Source: Methanococcoides sp052057775
GTDB taxonomy: Archaea > Halobacteriota > Methanosarcinia > Methanosarcinales > Methanosarcinaceae
Direction: 5' to 3'
Assembly (NCBI RefSeq): GCF_052057775.1
Contig: NZ_CP195121.1
Location: 248,001 to 312,000 of the forward strand
Length of the DNA stretch: 64,000 bases
Both the position numbers and the translations under genes were made by a program. Positions within the stretch are counted from its first letter, which is position 1; each line of letters starts with the position of its first letter. The notes below the pieces were generated by a model. That model saw nothing but the letters and a program-made list of their open reading frames with translations, did no database searches and was not told the DNA's origin. This document shows positions 36,920-45,650 of the stretch, piece after piece.

Positions 36920-37915
36920 TTAGACGTAGTTGATTATAACTGATATTATATAGATTAACACGGCAAACGAGAACACTGCAAGTACAGATGCTGCAGCTAT
37001 TACAACTGATGCCTGTTTTATATCCTCTGCCACCGGCAGTGAAAAGTCCTTTCCGATCACATAGGTGTTCGGCTTCTCCAGGCGCACTCCAAGCACACCG
37101 GCAACGGCGGCCATCGGATATCCGGAATTTGGAGACGAACAGGAACGGCAGTCGCTGGTAGCACATCTGATGGCACCACCATGATCAAGCCTCTTCCCTT
37201 TAGAGATCATTCCCGCAAGCACGGACCCAAGGGTAATGTAAACAACACAGATACGTGCAGGTATCCAGTTCAGCACATCATCGGTCTTTGCCGAGAAGTA
37301 CCCGAGGTCCCTGTGTTTCTCGTCCATGTATCCCACCATTGAATCAAGAGTGCTCACTGCCTTGAAGATGTATGCACCTATAAGACCATAGGGACCAAGG
37401 ATCGCATAGTAGAACAGAGGGCTCAATATTCCGTCAACGAAGTTCTCCGAACATGTCTCTATAACGGATGAAGATACCTGACCTTCGCTGAGCTGTGATG
37501 TGTTCCTGCTGACATACATGGACAGTTTCTGACGTGCGGAAGGCAGATCTCCCTTTACCAGTTCGGCATTGACCTCCATACCTGCCTCAATAAGGCGGCG
37601 TATGGCAAATGTGGACTTGAGGAAATACGCCTCGATCAGAAGCACAACAAAACCCGGCAGGAAAGGCAGATCTGCTATAAAAAGCACGGCGCCGGCAATT
37701 GATGCTGCGAACAGTATGACAATAAGGGCGAACAATACGCCATAGAGCTTCCTGTGGGTTGCAGGAGCTGATCTTTTGAAGAAAGCTATCAGATTGCCTA
37801 TCCAGACCACCGGATGCAGGGATGTTGGCGGTTCACCTATCAGAAGGTCAAATGCGGTTGCAAGCAGAAGGACCGAAATGAGATGATCGGTATCAGCAAG
37901 GAACAGATCGATCAT
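36920..37915 (-). CDS. cbiB: Adenosylcobinamide-phosphate synthase
   Basis: Membrane enzyme that attaches aminopropanol phosphate to adenosylcobyric acid; 331 aa, four or more transmembrane segments. The N-terminal block FDLLIGEPPTSLHPVVWIGNLI is the family signature, and SVIETCSENFVDGILSPLFYY and YMDEKHRDLGYFSAKTDDVLNWIPAR follow. Overlaps cobD by four bases, consistent with cobD supplying its substrate. Confidence 0.94.
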   Translation of the reverse strand: MIDLFLADTDHLISVLLLATAFDLLIGEPPTSLHPVVWIGNLIAFFKRSAPATHRKLYGVLFALIVILFAASIAGAVLFIADLPFLPGFVVLLIEAYFLKSTFAIRRLIEAGMEVNAELVKGDLPSARQKLSMYVSRNTSQLSEGQVSSSVIETCSENFVDGILSPLFYYAILGPYGLIGAYIFKAVSTLDSMVGYMDEKHRDLGYFSAKTDDVLNWIPARICVVYITLGSVLAGMISKGKRLDHGGAIRCATSDCRSCSSPNSGYPMAAVAGVLGVRLEKPNTYVIGKDFSLPVAEDIKQASVVIAAASVLAVFSFAVLIYIISVIINYV

Positions 37916-39408
37916 AGAAGAGGCTCCAGAACCTTAGTCCATGCTTTTTTCAATTTATCTCCCATGGAACCTTCGCCTGAGAGCTCATTGAGAATCTGTT
38001 CCACAACATCCTTCTTGTGGACTATTACACAATCCTCACAGCTCCAGACCTTTCCGCCGCTTGAGCGGTCCACCCATTTCCCGCCGGTACGTTCATCCTC
38101 GCATTTGTAGAACGGGCAGAAACAGAACGTGCAGTCCTGTCCGGGGAAATGATGGCATGGATAATAGGGACAATCGGTATTGGGACCCTGTGGCCTCACA
38201 TCACCGCTCTCAAGCATGTCAATAAGGTCCGACCGTGCATCCTCCCTGGCCTTTTCCACAACGACCTTTCCCATTGCACGTGAGAGTCGGTCCGTTTCTT
38301 CCTTAGGCCTTACAGCTATCCTTACAAAATCCTTGCCCATGAACGGGAATGAACTGCAATCCCTGATAAGCACGCCATGGGCAGCAAGGCGCCGGGTAAG
38401 TTCAGTTGAATCGAATGCTGAGTTGCTTATGTCCACGAGAATGTAATTGATCTCAGTATCTATAGGTATGAACTTGCGTATCTTTGAGATGCGTTCTATG
38501 AGATACGCCCTGTCCTTCTTTATTGCCTCGCGGGACTGAACAAGATATGGGCTGTCACATCCACCTTCCATGCTCATTACTGCAATACCGACCTCCTCCG
38601 GAATGGATCCGAGGTTCCATGAAAGCCTTGCAGTATTGAGTGCATCTGATACTCTTTTTGATGCGATACCAAAACCGATCCTGATACCGGGAATTGCAAA
38701 GTCCTTGGTCAGGGAACGGAGTATGAAAAGATAGTCATTGCTCTCGACAACATCGGAAATGCTCTGTGAAGGATCATCAGCAAGTTCAATGAAAGCTTCG
38801 TCGAGGAAAAGAAGTGTGTGTTTCGATGCACACCTTTCCGCCAGTTTCAGAAGGTCTTCCCTGGAACGCAGTTTACCTGATGGGTTGTTCGGATTGCACA
38901 CAAAGAGGATCTTTGCGCCTTCAAGAACATCATCCGAAAGGTCCATGACATCCTCCTGCCTTATGTAGCGCACATCTGCCCCCGCAACCTTGCACTGTTG
39001 TTCGTATTCAGCAAATGTGGGGTGTGGTATGAGCACAACATCGCCTTCATCCAGTACGGCCTCTGCCACGAGCCTTATGATCTCGCAGGAACCGTTTCCC
39101 GGAACGATGTTATCGACCGAAAGGCCGTTGCCAAGAAAATTCACTGCTGCAGTGCGGTATTCAAGATAGCGGTTATCCGGATACTGACCGAATCTTTTCG
39201 CTGCCTTTTCCAGAACAGCATCAAGGTCGAGGCTACCGGAAGGATGTTCGAAAGGACTACCCAGAGGATTGAGGCTGGCGCTCAGGTCCAGCATATCCGA
39301 TTCAGGGATCCCATAACGGTCAGCCATCTCACGGATCAGGCCTCCGTGAGCCGGACAGGCAAGTTCTGCAACATGCTCTTTAAGAGGGATTTGTTTTTTT
39401 TGTGACAC
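37912..39408 (-). CDS. cobD: L-threonine phosphate decarboxylase with C-terminal Cys-rich domain
   Basis: Makes (R)-1-aminopropan-2-ol phosphate for the cobamide loop; 498 aa. Residues 1-375 are a PLP aminotransferase-fold decarboxylase (VCNPNNPSG; RSLTKDFAIPGIRIGFG with the PLP Lys). Residues about 400-470 add a Cys-rich module (CPYYPCHHFPGQDC, FCFCPFYKC, WSCEDC). In Methanosarcina mazei this enlarged CobD is reported to have L-Thr kinase activity as well and to hold metal centres. The start is GTG 39408. First gene of cobD-cbiB-cobZ-cobS-cobY. Confidence 0.92.
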   Translation of the reverse strand: MSQKKQIPLKEHVAELACPAHGGLIREMADRYGIPESDMLDLSASLNPLGSPFEHPSGSLDLDAVLEKAAKRFGQYPDNRYLEYRTAAVNFLGNGLSVDNIVPGNGSCEIIRLVAEAVLDEGDVVLIPHPTFAEYEQQCKVAGADVRYIRQEDVMDLSDDVLEGAKILFVCNPNNPSGKLRSREDLLKLAERCASKHTLLFLDEAFIELADDPSQSISDVVESNDYLFILRSLTKDFAIPGIRIGFGIASKRVSDALNTARLSWNLGSIPEEVGIAVMSMEGGCDSPYLVQSREAIKKDRAYLIERISKIRKFIPIDTEINYILVDISNSAFDSTELTRRLAAHGVLIRDCSSFPFMGKDFVRIAVRPKEETDRLSRAMGKVVVEKAREDARSDLIDMLESGDVRPQGPNTDCPYYPCHHFPGQDCTFCFCPFYKCEDERTGGKWVDRSSGGKVWSCEDCVIVHKKDVVEQILNELSGEGSMGDKLKKAWTKVLEPLL

Positions 39409-39583
39409 GCTTATCGGATAATGTAAAGAAGAGCAAATATATTAAGTTATTCAATTTAGGTTTCTTTAAGGAAATACCAGATTGAATAAAACCCGATACT
39501 ATAACCAACACGTGTTCGAAGTGATAGCCGAGGAAATAAGAAAGTGATAAATCAGATTGGTTTGATTCCAATACGGAAGGCGT

Positions 39584-40189
39584 TTATTTCGACATCATTT
39601 CCTGACATTTGCGAAGACTTCCCACAGAGTCAACATTGATTGCTATTTCAGGAATGTCAATAAGGTGATCACAGTTTTCCTGTTCCTCATCTATGATCTG
39701 CGAATCAAGGATATTGATACCGACCGGAACAAGCATCTCACCCTTTTTGTTAAATACAGTACCCGGTCTTAATCCGAGCTCGCTGTACAGCCTGAGAGGT
39801 GCATAGACCGACATCGCAGGGAAGTCGCATTCATCATAGGCCTTCGCGATCATATCTATATGCAAGGAGGTCACCAGTGGCAGATCAGGCATCAGGACCA
39901 TCACAGGGCCGGCACATCCGGAATCATTTACAGCTTTTACCATATCACCCACATAATTGTCCCCTGTCGTATGCAGTATAAAGACCCTTTCATGGTAGTT
40001 GTCCTTCACACAACTTTCAGTATCCGGGGAATAAGGTGATACCTGAACGAACACACGGCCTATATGCATTGCACCAAGAAGGGAGTCCAGCAGATAGTGG
40101 ATAAGTGGCCTATCCATGAGCATGACACATGCTTTTTCCTCCATACCCAGCCTTTGCGTCAGGCCACCTGCCATAATGATAGCATCCAT
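39584..40189 (-). CDS. Second CobY-like guanylyltransferase (paralog)
   Basis: 201 aa, clearly homologous to cobY along its whole length (MDAIIMAGGLTQRLGMEEKA, TTGDNYVGDMVKAV, MPDLPLVTS, PVGINILDS) but strongly diverged. The nucleotide-binding blocks are intact, so it looks active. It follows the second cobD by 58 bp, and a 175-bp gap separates it from the main cob operon. Whether it uses the same cobinamide phosphate or a variant is unknown. Confidence 0.85.
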   Translation of the reverse strand: MDAIIMAGGLTQRLGMEEKACVMLMDRPLIHYLLDSLLGAMHIGRVFVQVSPYSPDTESCVKDNYHERVFILHTTGDNYVGDMVKAVNDSGCAGPVMVLMPDLPLVTSLHIDMIAKAYDECDFPAMSVYAPLRLYSELGLRPGTVFNKKGEMLVPVGINILDSQIIDEEQENCDHLIDIPEIAINVDSVGSLRKCQEMMSK

Positions 40190-40247
40190 ATCAAACCTCC
40201 GGAATACAGGCGATCATGATAATTCCGATAATCCAACTTTAAAATGA

Positions 40248-41750
40248 TCAAAGGTAGGGAACAACTACCTTTTCCCAGGCTACCTTCAGTTTGTCCTCAG
40301 TATCGATATCACGCATGAGGACCTTAAGAACATCCTGTACTACCTCATTCTTGTGTATAACAGTACATCCTTCACAACTCCACACCTTGCTTCCGGTAGT
40401 GCTGTCTATCCACTTGCCCCCTGTACGGGGATCCTCACAGGGATAGAACGGGCAGAAACAGAACGTGCAGTCCTGACACTGGAAATGGCACGGATAATAT
40501 TGACATGTGCTCCGGGATGCGGGTTCTCCGGAAGCTGCACACTCGATCGTCTCCTTTAATTTTTCCTCAGCATAGTCCTTTCCGGACTCCGTCAGGACAT
40601 CACCTATAGTATGGATCAGCCTGTCGGTCTCGGCCCGTGTACGGACAGCTATCCTTATGTAATCCTTATCGAGCAGGTAGAAAGAGCTGCAGTCCCTTAC
40701 AAGGATACCATGTGAAGCAAGCCTTTCCGTAAGTTCCACCGAATCAATGAGAAGTTCGCTGATATCAACAAGGACATAGTTCACCGTGCTTGGAAGGGGT
40801 TTGAAACCATAGATACCGGAGAGACGTTCCACCAGATGAAGCCTCTCCTTCTCAATCAAATTGCGGGATTCCACCAGGTATCTGCTGTTACAGCCTCCCT
40901 CCATGTCCAGAAGGGCAGTGCCAACGACATCGGGAGTGGAACCAAGGTTCCAGGAGAGTCTTGCTGTGTTCAGTGCAGCAGCCATTTTCCCGGATGCCAC
41001 ACCAAATCCAAGGCGTATGCCCGGTATTGCGAAGTTCTTGGTGAGGGAGCGGAGTACAAAGATATGATCATTGGTCGCTGCTACGTCAGCCACGCTCTGT
41101 GAAGGGTCAGCAAGTTCGATGAAAGCTTCATCGACGAACAGCAGAGTGCTGTTTGCCTCACAGCGTGCTGCAAGGCCAAGTACTTCATCCCTTGATAGAA
41201 GTTTACCAGTAGGATTGTTGGGGTTGCAGACAAAGAGGATCCTGATATCCTGCAGTGCCTCATCAGAGATGTCCATCAGGCCCTCGTGTTCAAAGTAACG
41301 GATGTTCGCACCCATCACCCTGCACTGCTGCTCATACTCATCAAATGTAGGCTGGGGTATCCCCACAGTGTCGCCTTTACCCAGAACGCATTCTGCAACA
41401 AGCCGGATGGTCTCACATGAACCATTGCCGGGGATGATGTTCTCAGCATCTATACCTTCACCAAGGAAGCGTGCTGCAGCTTCCTTGAACAACAGGTAAC
41501 GGTTGTCGGGGTAATGATACATTCCCGGTTTTGAAGCTTCAAATAAAGAAGAAAGGTCAAGACCGAACTCCGGATGATCGAACGGGCTGCCGTAAGGGTT
41601 CAGGCTTGCGCTCATATCAATGATCTCGGACTCTTCGATCCCATATTCCTGTGATGCCTTGCGCACAAGACCGCCATGCGATGCAGGCACAAGACCAATA
41701 ATATGTTCTTTGAGAGGTAAACTGATTTCGTCTTCCAGATTCATCTTCAC
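40248..41750 (-). CDS. Second CobD-like decarboxylase with Cys-rich domain (paralog)
   Basis: 500 aa, the same architecture as cobD at 37912: PLP domain (VCNPNNPTGK; RSLTKNFAIPGIRLGFG) plus the C-terminal Cys module (CQYYPCHFQCQDC, FCFCPFYPC, WSCEGC). All catalytic landmarks are kept. The start is GTG 41750 or ATG 41744. With the second cobY it repeats the cobD/cobY combination without cbiB, cobZ or cobS. A substrate variant, for example serine phosphate giving ethanolamine phosphate, is a speculation. Confidence 0.88.
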   Translation of the reverse strand: MKMNLEDEISLPLKEHIIGLVPASHGGLVRKASQEYGIEESEIIDMSASLNPYGSPFDHPEFGLDLSSLFEASKPGMYHYPDNRYLLFKEAAARFLGEGIDAENIIPGNGSCETIRLVAECVLGKGDTVGIPQPTFDEYEQQCRVMGANIRYFEHEGLMDISDEALQDIRILFVCNPNNPTGKLLSRDEVLGLAARCEANSTLLFVDEAFIELADPSQSVADVAATNDHIFVLRSLTKNFAIPGIRLGFGVASGKMAAALNTARLSWNLGSTPDVVGTALLDMEGGCNSRYLVESRNLIEKERLHLVERLSGIYGFKPLPSTVNYVLVDISELLIDSVELTERLASHGILVRDCSSFYLLDKDYIRIAVRTRAETDRLIHTIGDVLTESGKDYAEEKLKETIECAASGEPASRSTCQYYPCHFQCQDCTFCFCPFYPCEDPRTGGKWIDSTTGSKVWSCEGCTVIHKNEVVQDVLKVLMRDIDTEDKLKVAWEKVVVPYL

Positions 41751-42074
41751 GTTAATCGTCCTATGATAGGAACAAAAGCTATATTAATTTATGTAAATTT
41801 TTCTTTAGGAACCTGTCAATTCATACATAGGATCGAAACTACATACAGACAAGATAAGCAATTGTGGTTATTGCCGATCGGTCTTTAAAGGAAAAATACC
41901 AAACATTTGCAGATAGTATCTGCAGAAAAACGATCAATGCGAAATTCTTAAATATGGAACCCTGCAATTTGAGAGTAGTTGTGGAAGTGCAGGATGATAG
42001 AACATCCCGGACCCTGCCACAAATATGTTTGGGAAAGCCAGAGTATCCATAAAGAGCAATATCCTACTCATCAT
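41751..42074. other. Intergenic region between second cobD and tRNA-Pyl
   Basis: 324 bp without a supported gene. The left end is AT-rich (TATTAATTTATGTAAATTTTT, about 41782-41802) and should hold the minus-strand promoter of the second cobD. AT-rich boxes at about 41947-41955 (CTTAAATAT) and 42048-42056 (ATCCATAAA) are candidate promoter elements for tRNA-Pyl. A 62-codon frame at 41864-42052 lacks a ribosome-binding site and is not called. Confidence 0.5.
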
Positions 42075-42146
42075 GGAGACTTGATCATGTAGATCGAACG
42101 GACTCTAAATCCGTTCAGCCGGGTTAGATTCCCGGAGTTTCCGCCA
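42075..42146 (+). tRNA. pylT: tRNA-Pyl (anticodon CUA), CCA encoded
   Basis: The UAG-decoding tRNA. Its unusual features are visible: acceptor GGAGAC with GTTTCC, a one-base gap between acceptor and D stem, a six-base-pair anticodon stem (ACGGAC/GTCCGT type) around CTCTAAA with anticodon CUA, a three-base variable loop (CAG), and a T-loop lacking TTC (GTTAGAT). CCA is encoded at 42144-42146. It closely matches Methanosarcina tRNA-Pyl. pylS starts 110 bases downstream. Confidence 0.98.
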
Positions 42147-42177
42147 GATGGACATGGCTTTCCATCAAAACATATAA

Positions 42178-42203
42178 CACCCTTATGTACGATACATCGG
42201 GTG
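42178..42203 (+). promoter_or_regulatory. Hairpin in the pylS leader
   Basis: CACCC (42178-42182) pairs with GGGTG (42199-42203), and inside it ATGTA (42185-42189) pairs with TACAT (42193-42197) around a three-base loop. The ten-base-pair, bulged stem lies between tRNA-Pyl and pylS, 52 bases before the ATG and just ahead of a short leader reading frame. A smaller stem GATGGA/TCCATC (42147-42166) follows the tRNA directly. Confidence 0.5.
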
Positions 42204-42224
42204 AAAGTAAAGGATGATGATAAT

Positions 42225-42251
42225 ATGAAGTGTTTCGCGATAGGAGCTTAG
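42225..42251 (+). CDS. Candidate leader peptide ending in UAG before pylS
   Basis: ATG AAG TGT TTC GCG ATA and two more codons encode MKCFAIGA, then TAG (42249-42251), four bases before the pylS ATG. GGATGATG (42212-42219) lies five bases upstream and is an acceptable ribosome-binding site. The frame covers the pylS Shine-Dalgarno AGGAG (42242-42246). If UAG is read as Pyl, translation would run 27 codons more in a wrong frame over the pylS start, to TAA at 42333. The layout resembles an attenuator-type leader but could be chance. Confidence 0.35.
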   Translation: MKCFAIGA

Positions 42252-42255
42252 GCCT

Positions 42256-43491
42256 ATGGAAAAGCAATTACTGGATGTTCTAGTCGGACTCAACGGAGTC
42301 TGGCTTTCGCGAAGCGGATTACTTCATGGGATTAAAAACTTAGAGGTCACAAGGAATCACCTTCACATCGAGACCGATTGCGGTGCCCGGTTCACAGTAA
42401 GGAATTCCAGATCCAGCCGTTCTGCAAGGTCACTAAGGAACAACAAGTACCGTAAGCCTTGCAAACGCTGTCGTCCAAGTGACGAGCAGATCAATCGTTT
42501 TGTTAAGAAGACCTTCAAGGAGAAAGGACAGACCGTTAGTGTGTTCTCTACAGATAAGCAGACTCCCAAGAAGCCAAAACAAGCTGTTGTTAGATCCGTT
42601 TCAGTATCAGCACAAACTCCGACAACCACGCAGGAGACAGCACCTGCCCCTGAAGTAAAAGCGGAGAAGGACAAAAAACCGGAAGTCAAGTATTCACCTT
42701 CCCAGATCGAAAGGCTGAAGACCCTGATGGCTCCTGAGGACAGGATCCCGGTGCAGGGAGATCTGCCTGAATTCAAGGATATTGAGAAGGAGCTTCTTGA
42801 AAGACGGCGCAAAGACCTCAGGAAGATGTATGAAGAGGACAGAGAAGACCGTCTTGGAAAACTTGAAAGGACGATCACCGAGTTCTTTGTGGAAAGAGGA
42901 TTCCTTGAGATCAAATCCCCTATAATGATACCATTCGAATATGTGGAAAGAATGGGCATCGACAAGGATGATCACCTCTACAAGCAGATATTCCGTGTTG
43001 GAGAGAACATGTGCCTGCGACCAATGCTGGCACCATGCCTGTACAACTACCTGCGCAAGCTGGACAAAGTACTCCCTGACCCCATAAGGATATTCGAGAT
43101 CGGGCCATGCTACCGCAAGGAGTCAGATGGCAGCAGGCACCTGGAAGAGTTCACCATGCTGAACTTCTGCCAGATGGGATCCAACTGCACAAGAGAGGAA
43201 CTGGAGGGCATCATTAGTGAGTTCCTTGAGTACCTGGACATCGAATATCAGATAGAGGCAGATGACTGCATGGTCTATGGAGATACCATTGATGTGATGC
43301 ATGGAGACCTGGAGCTGTCCTCAGCGGTTGTCGGACCAATACCCCTTGACAGGGAATGGGGGATCGATAAGCCATGGATAGGTGCAGGTTTCGGGCTGGA
43401 AAGACTGCTTAAGGTCAAGCATAACTATGCCAACATACGCCGTGCAAGCAGGTCCGAACTGTACTACAACGGAATAATTACCAACCTATGA
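42256..43491 (+). CDS. pylS: Pyrrolysyl-tRNA synthetase
   Basis: Charges tRNA-Pyl with pyrrolysine, 411 aa, single-chain (N- and C-domains fused) as in Methanosarcina. The N-terminal tRNA-binding domain (about 1-100: SRSGLLHGIKNLEVTR, KYRKPCKRCRPSDEQIN) joins by a Pro/Lys-rich linker to the class II catalytic core: MLAPCLYNYLRKLD, RIFEIGPCYRKESDG, LNFCQMGS, CMVYGDT, and PWIGAGFGLERLLK. The substrate-pocket Asn and Cys (NFC), Tyr (VYGD) and Trp (PWIG) are present. AGGAG precedes the ATG. pylB follows after ten bases. Confidence 0.98.
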   Translation: MEKQLLDVLVGLNGVWLSRSGLLHGIKNLEVTRNHLHIETDCGARFTVRNSRSSRSARSLRNNKYRKPCKRCRPSDEQINRFVKKTFKEKGQTVSVFSTDKQTPKKPKQAVVRSVSVSAQTPTTTQETAPAPEVKAEKDKKPEVKYSPSQIERLKTLMAPEDRIPVQGDLPEFKDIEKELLERRRKDLRKMYEEDREDRLGKLERTITEFFVERGFLEIKSPIMIPFEYVERMGIDKDDHLYKQIFRVGENMCLRPMLAPCLYNYLRKLDKVLPDPIRIFEIGPCYRKESDGSRHLEEFTMLNFCQMGSNCTREELEGIISEFLEYLDIEYQIEADDCMVYGDTIDVMHGDLELSSAVVGPIPLDREWGIDKPWIGAGFGLERLLKVKHNYANIRRASRSELYYNGIITNL

Positions 43492-43501
43492 GGTGAATAT
43501 C

Positions 43502-44554
43502 TTGTTTGAGAATATGGATAATAAGGACCTGGAAAACTATGCAGAAAAGATCATAGCCGGGTCACAGTTGTCCGATGATGATATCAGGAGCCTTCTTGAG
43601 ACAGGCAGCCCTGATGAGATTGAGAAACTGCATTATGTGGCACGACATATCAGAGACCATTTCTTCGGAAATAAGGTGTTCATGTACAGCTTTGTGTACT
43701 TTTCCACACACTGCAAGAACAAATGTGCTTTCTGTTACTACAGGAATTCCAATGAGATCGAAAGATACAGACTGGATCCGGAGGATATCAGGAAGATCTG
43801 CCAGGTCATAAAGACTGAGGGTGTCCACATGGTGGACCTTACCATGGGAGAGGACCCCCATTTCCACAACAAGCCGGAAAGGCTTGCTGAGATCGTAAGG
43901 ATCGTAAAGGAAGAGGTAGGTAAGCCGATCATGGTGTCACCCGGAGTTGTCGACGATGATACCCTTGAACTGCTAAAGGAGAATGGTGCCAATTTCCTTG
44001 CGCTGTACCAAGAAACCTATGATATGGAACTGTACAGGCAGCTGAGAGTTGACCAGTCATTTGAAGGCAGGATCAATTCAAGGAACCATGCAAAAAAAAT
44101 GGGATACTGTGTGGAGGATGGAATCCTCGCAGAGGTTGAACCTGACACAGAGTCCATGCTGATCTCACTGAGAGGACTTGCCACTTCCAACCCCGACATG
44201 GTGCGTGTAATGACTTTCCTGCCACAGCAGGGAACACCACTGGAAGGAAAAGAAGTAAAGGGCTGTGACTCAGAACTTAAGATCATCTCAATACTTCGCC
44301 TAATGTACCCCGAGAAGCTGATCCCGGCATCACTGGACCTTGAAGGAATCGACGGGATGGTACACAGGCTTAACGCCGGAGCGAATGTCGTCACATCCAT
44401 CATATCTTCAAACTCATCCCTGGAAGGTGTTGTCAACTATGACAGGGAACATGCCGAGAGGGACAGGGATGTGAGGAGTGTCGTCGCCAGACTGAAGACA
44501 ATGGGCATGGAGCCTGCGCAGCAAAGCGAGTTCGAGAAGTTGTTGGGGCGATAG
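43502..44554 (+). CDS. pylB: 3-methylornithine synthase (radical SAM), ends in UAG
   Basis: Radical SAM mutase converting L-lysine to (3R)-3-methyl-D-ornithine. 350 aa, cluster Cys71, Cys75, Cys78 (CKNKCAFC). The start is TTG 43502, because GAGGTG lies six bases upstream and the N-terminus then aligns end to end with Methanosarcina PylB; GTG 43493 is less likely. The stop codon is TAG (44552-44554), the only TAG stop seen among 65 genes here. If it were decoded, PylB would gain 43 residues before TGA at 44681-44683. pylC starts one base after the TAG. Confidence 0.96.
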   Translation: MFENMDNKDLENYAEKIIAGSQLSDDDIRSLLETGSPDEIEKLHYVARHIRDHFFGNKVFMYSFVYFSTHCKNKCAFCYYRNSNEIERYRLDPEDIRKICQVIKTEGVHMVDLTMGEDPHFHNKPERLAEIVRIVKEEVGKPIMVSPGVVDDDTLELLKENGANFLALYQETYDMELYRQLRVDQSFEGRINSRNHAKKMGYCVEDGILAEVEPDTESMLISLRGLATSNPDMVRVMTFLPQQGTPLEGKEVKGCDSELKIISILRLMYPEKLIPASLDLEGIDGMVHRLNAGANVVTSIISSNSSLEGVVNYDREHAERDRDVRSVVARLKTMGMEPAQQSEFEKLLGR

Positions 44555-44555
44555 G

Positions 44556-45638
44556 ATGACGACGATATGTTTAATAGGGGGAAAACTCCAGGGCTTCGAA
44601 GTGAGCTATCTTGCCAGGAAAGCGGGGATGAAAGTCGTTCTGATAGACCGGAACAGCAAGCCCCTTATCCGCAATGTTGTTGATGAGTTCCACTGTTTTG
44701 ACATAATTCAGGAACCTGACCGCTTCATCGGCATCTCAAAGGATGTCGATGCTGTAATTCCAGTCAATGAGAACCTTGAGACACTTGACTTTATCAGGGA
44801 TATCAGCAGTAAGCTGGAATGTCCCGTTCTCTTTGATTTTGATGCATACCACATCAGCATGGACAAAAAAAGGTCCAAGGAATATTTTGTATCCATCGGA
44901 GTACCTACTCCTGATGATAAACCGTCCCAACCGCCTTATTTTGTAAAGCCTCCATGTGAGAGCAGCAGTATCGGGACAAAGATCATCTACGACGAGAGTG
45001 AGCTCGAAGGGCTTGACCCGTCCATGATGATAGAGGAATACCTGGAAGGTGATGTAGTATCACTGGAGATCATCGGAGATGGAGAACATTTTGCAGTGGT
45101 GAAGGAAACAAAGGTGCACATCGATGACACCTATGATTGCCATATGATAACTCCCATCGACCATGACCCGGAGTTCAGGAAGATATCATACGAATTGGCG
45201 GCAAATCTCAACCTGAAAGGCATCATGGATGTGGAGGCGATCGCATCCGACAGAGGACTTAAGGTACTGGAGATCGATGCCCGATTCCCAAGCCAGACAC
45301 CAACGGCTGTTTACCATTCAAGCGGCATCAACCTTGTTGAGATGCTCATGCAGGCATTCAACGGCGGCGTTAATGAGATAGAGAGAGCACCTGAGAAAGG
45401 ATACTGCATCTTTGAGCACCTGTTGCTGAAAGAGGGAGAACTTGTCCCTGTGGGAGAACATGTACTGTCCATGGGAGATACCTATGATATCTTCCACGAA
45501 GAGGACGGGGTTGAGATATTCAGGAGTGAAGGCAGGGATATCGTGTTCACCCTCATCTCAAAGGGTATCGACGAAGACGCCGCACGATCAGCACGCAACA
45601 GAGCGATCATACATATCGGAAAACATTACGGATCATAA
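44556..45638 (+). CDS. pylC: 3-methylornithine:L-lysine ligase
   Basis: ATP-grasp enzyme joining 3-methyl-D-ornithine to the epsilon-amine of lysine. 360 aa. N-terminal pre-ATP-grasp Rossmann part (CLIGGKLQGFEVSYLARKAG), ATP-grasp core with FVKPPCESSSIGTKI and MIEEYLEGDVVSLEI, then VLEIDARFPSQTPTAVYHSSG. The ATG lies one base after the pylB stop, so reinitiation is expected and would be changed if ribosomes read through the pylB UAG. Confidence 0.97.
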   Translation: MTTICLIGGKLQGFEVSYLARKAGMKVVLIDRNSKPLIRNVVDEFHCFDIIQEPDRFIGISKDVDAVIPVNENLETLDFIRDISSKLECPVLFDFDAYHISMDKKRSKEYFVSIGVPTPDDKPSQPPYFVKPPCESSSIGTKIIYDESELEGLDPSMMIEEYLEGDVVSLEIIGDGEHFAVVKETKVHIDDTYDCHMITPIDHDPEFRKISYELAANLNLKGIMDVEAIASDRGLKVLEIDARFPSQTPTAVYHSSGINLVEMLMQAFNGGVNEIERAPEKGYCIFEHLLLKEGELVPVGEHVLSMGDTYDIFHEEDGVEIFRSEGRDIVFTLISKGIDEDAARSARNRAIIHIGKHYGS

Positions 45639-45650
45639 GAAGTGATAACT

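Noticed and set aside
41864..42052. 62-codon frame (GTG start) between the second cobD and tRNA-Pyl
   Set aside because: No ribosome-binding site, no recognisable motif, and the region should hold promoters; probably chance.
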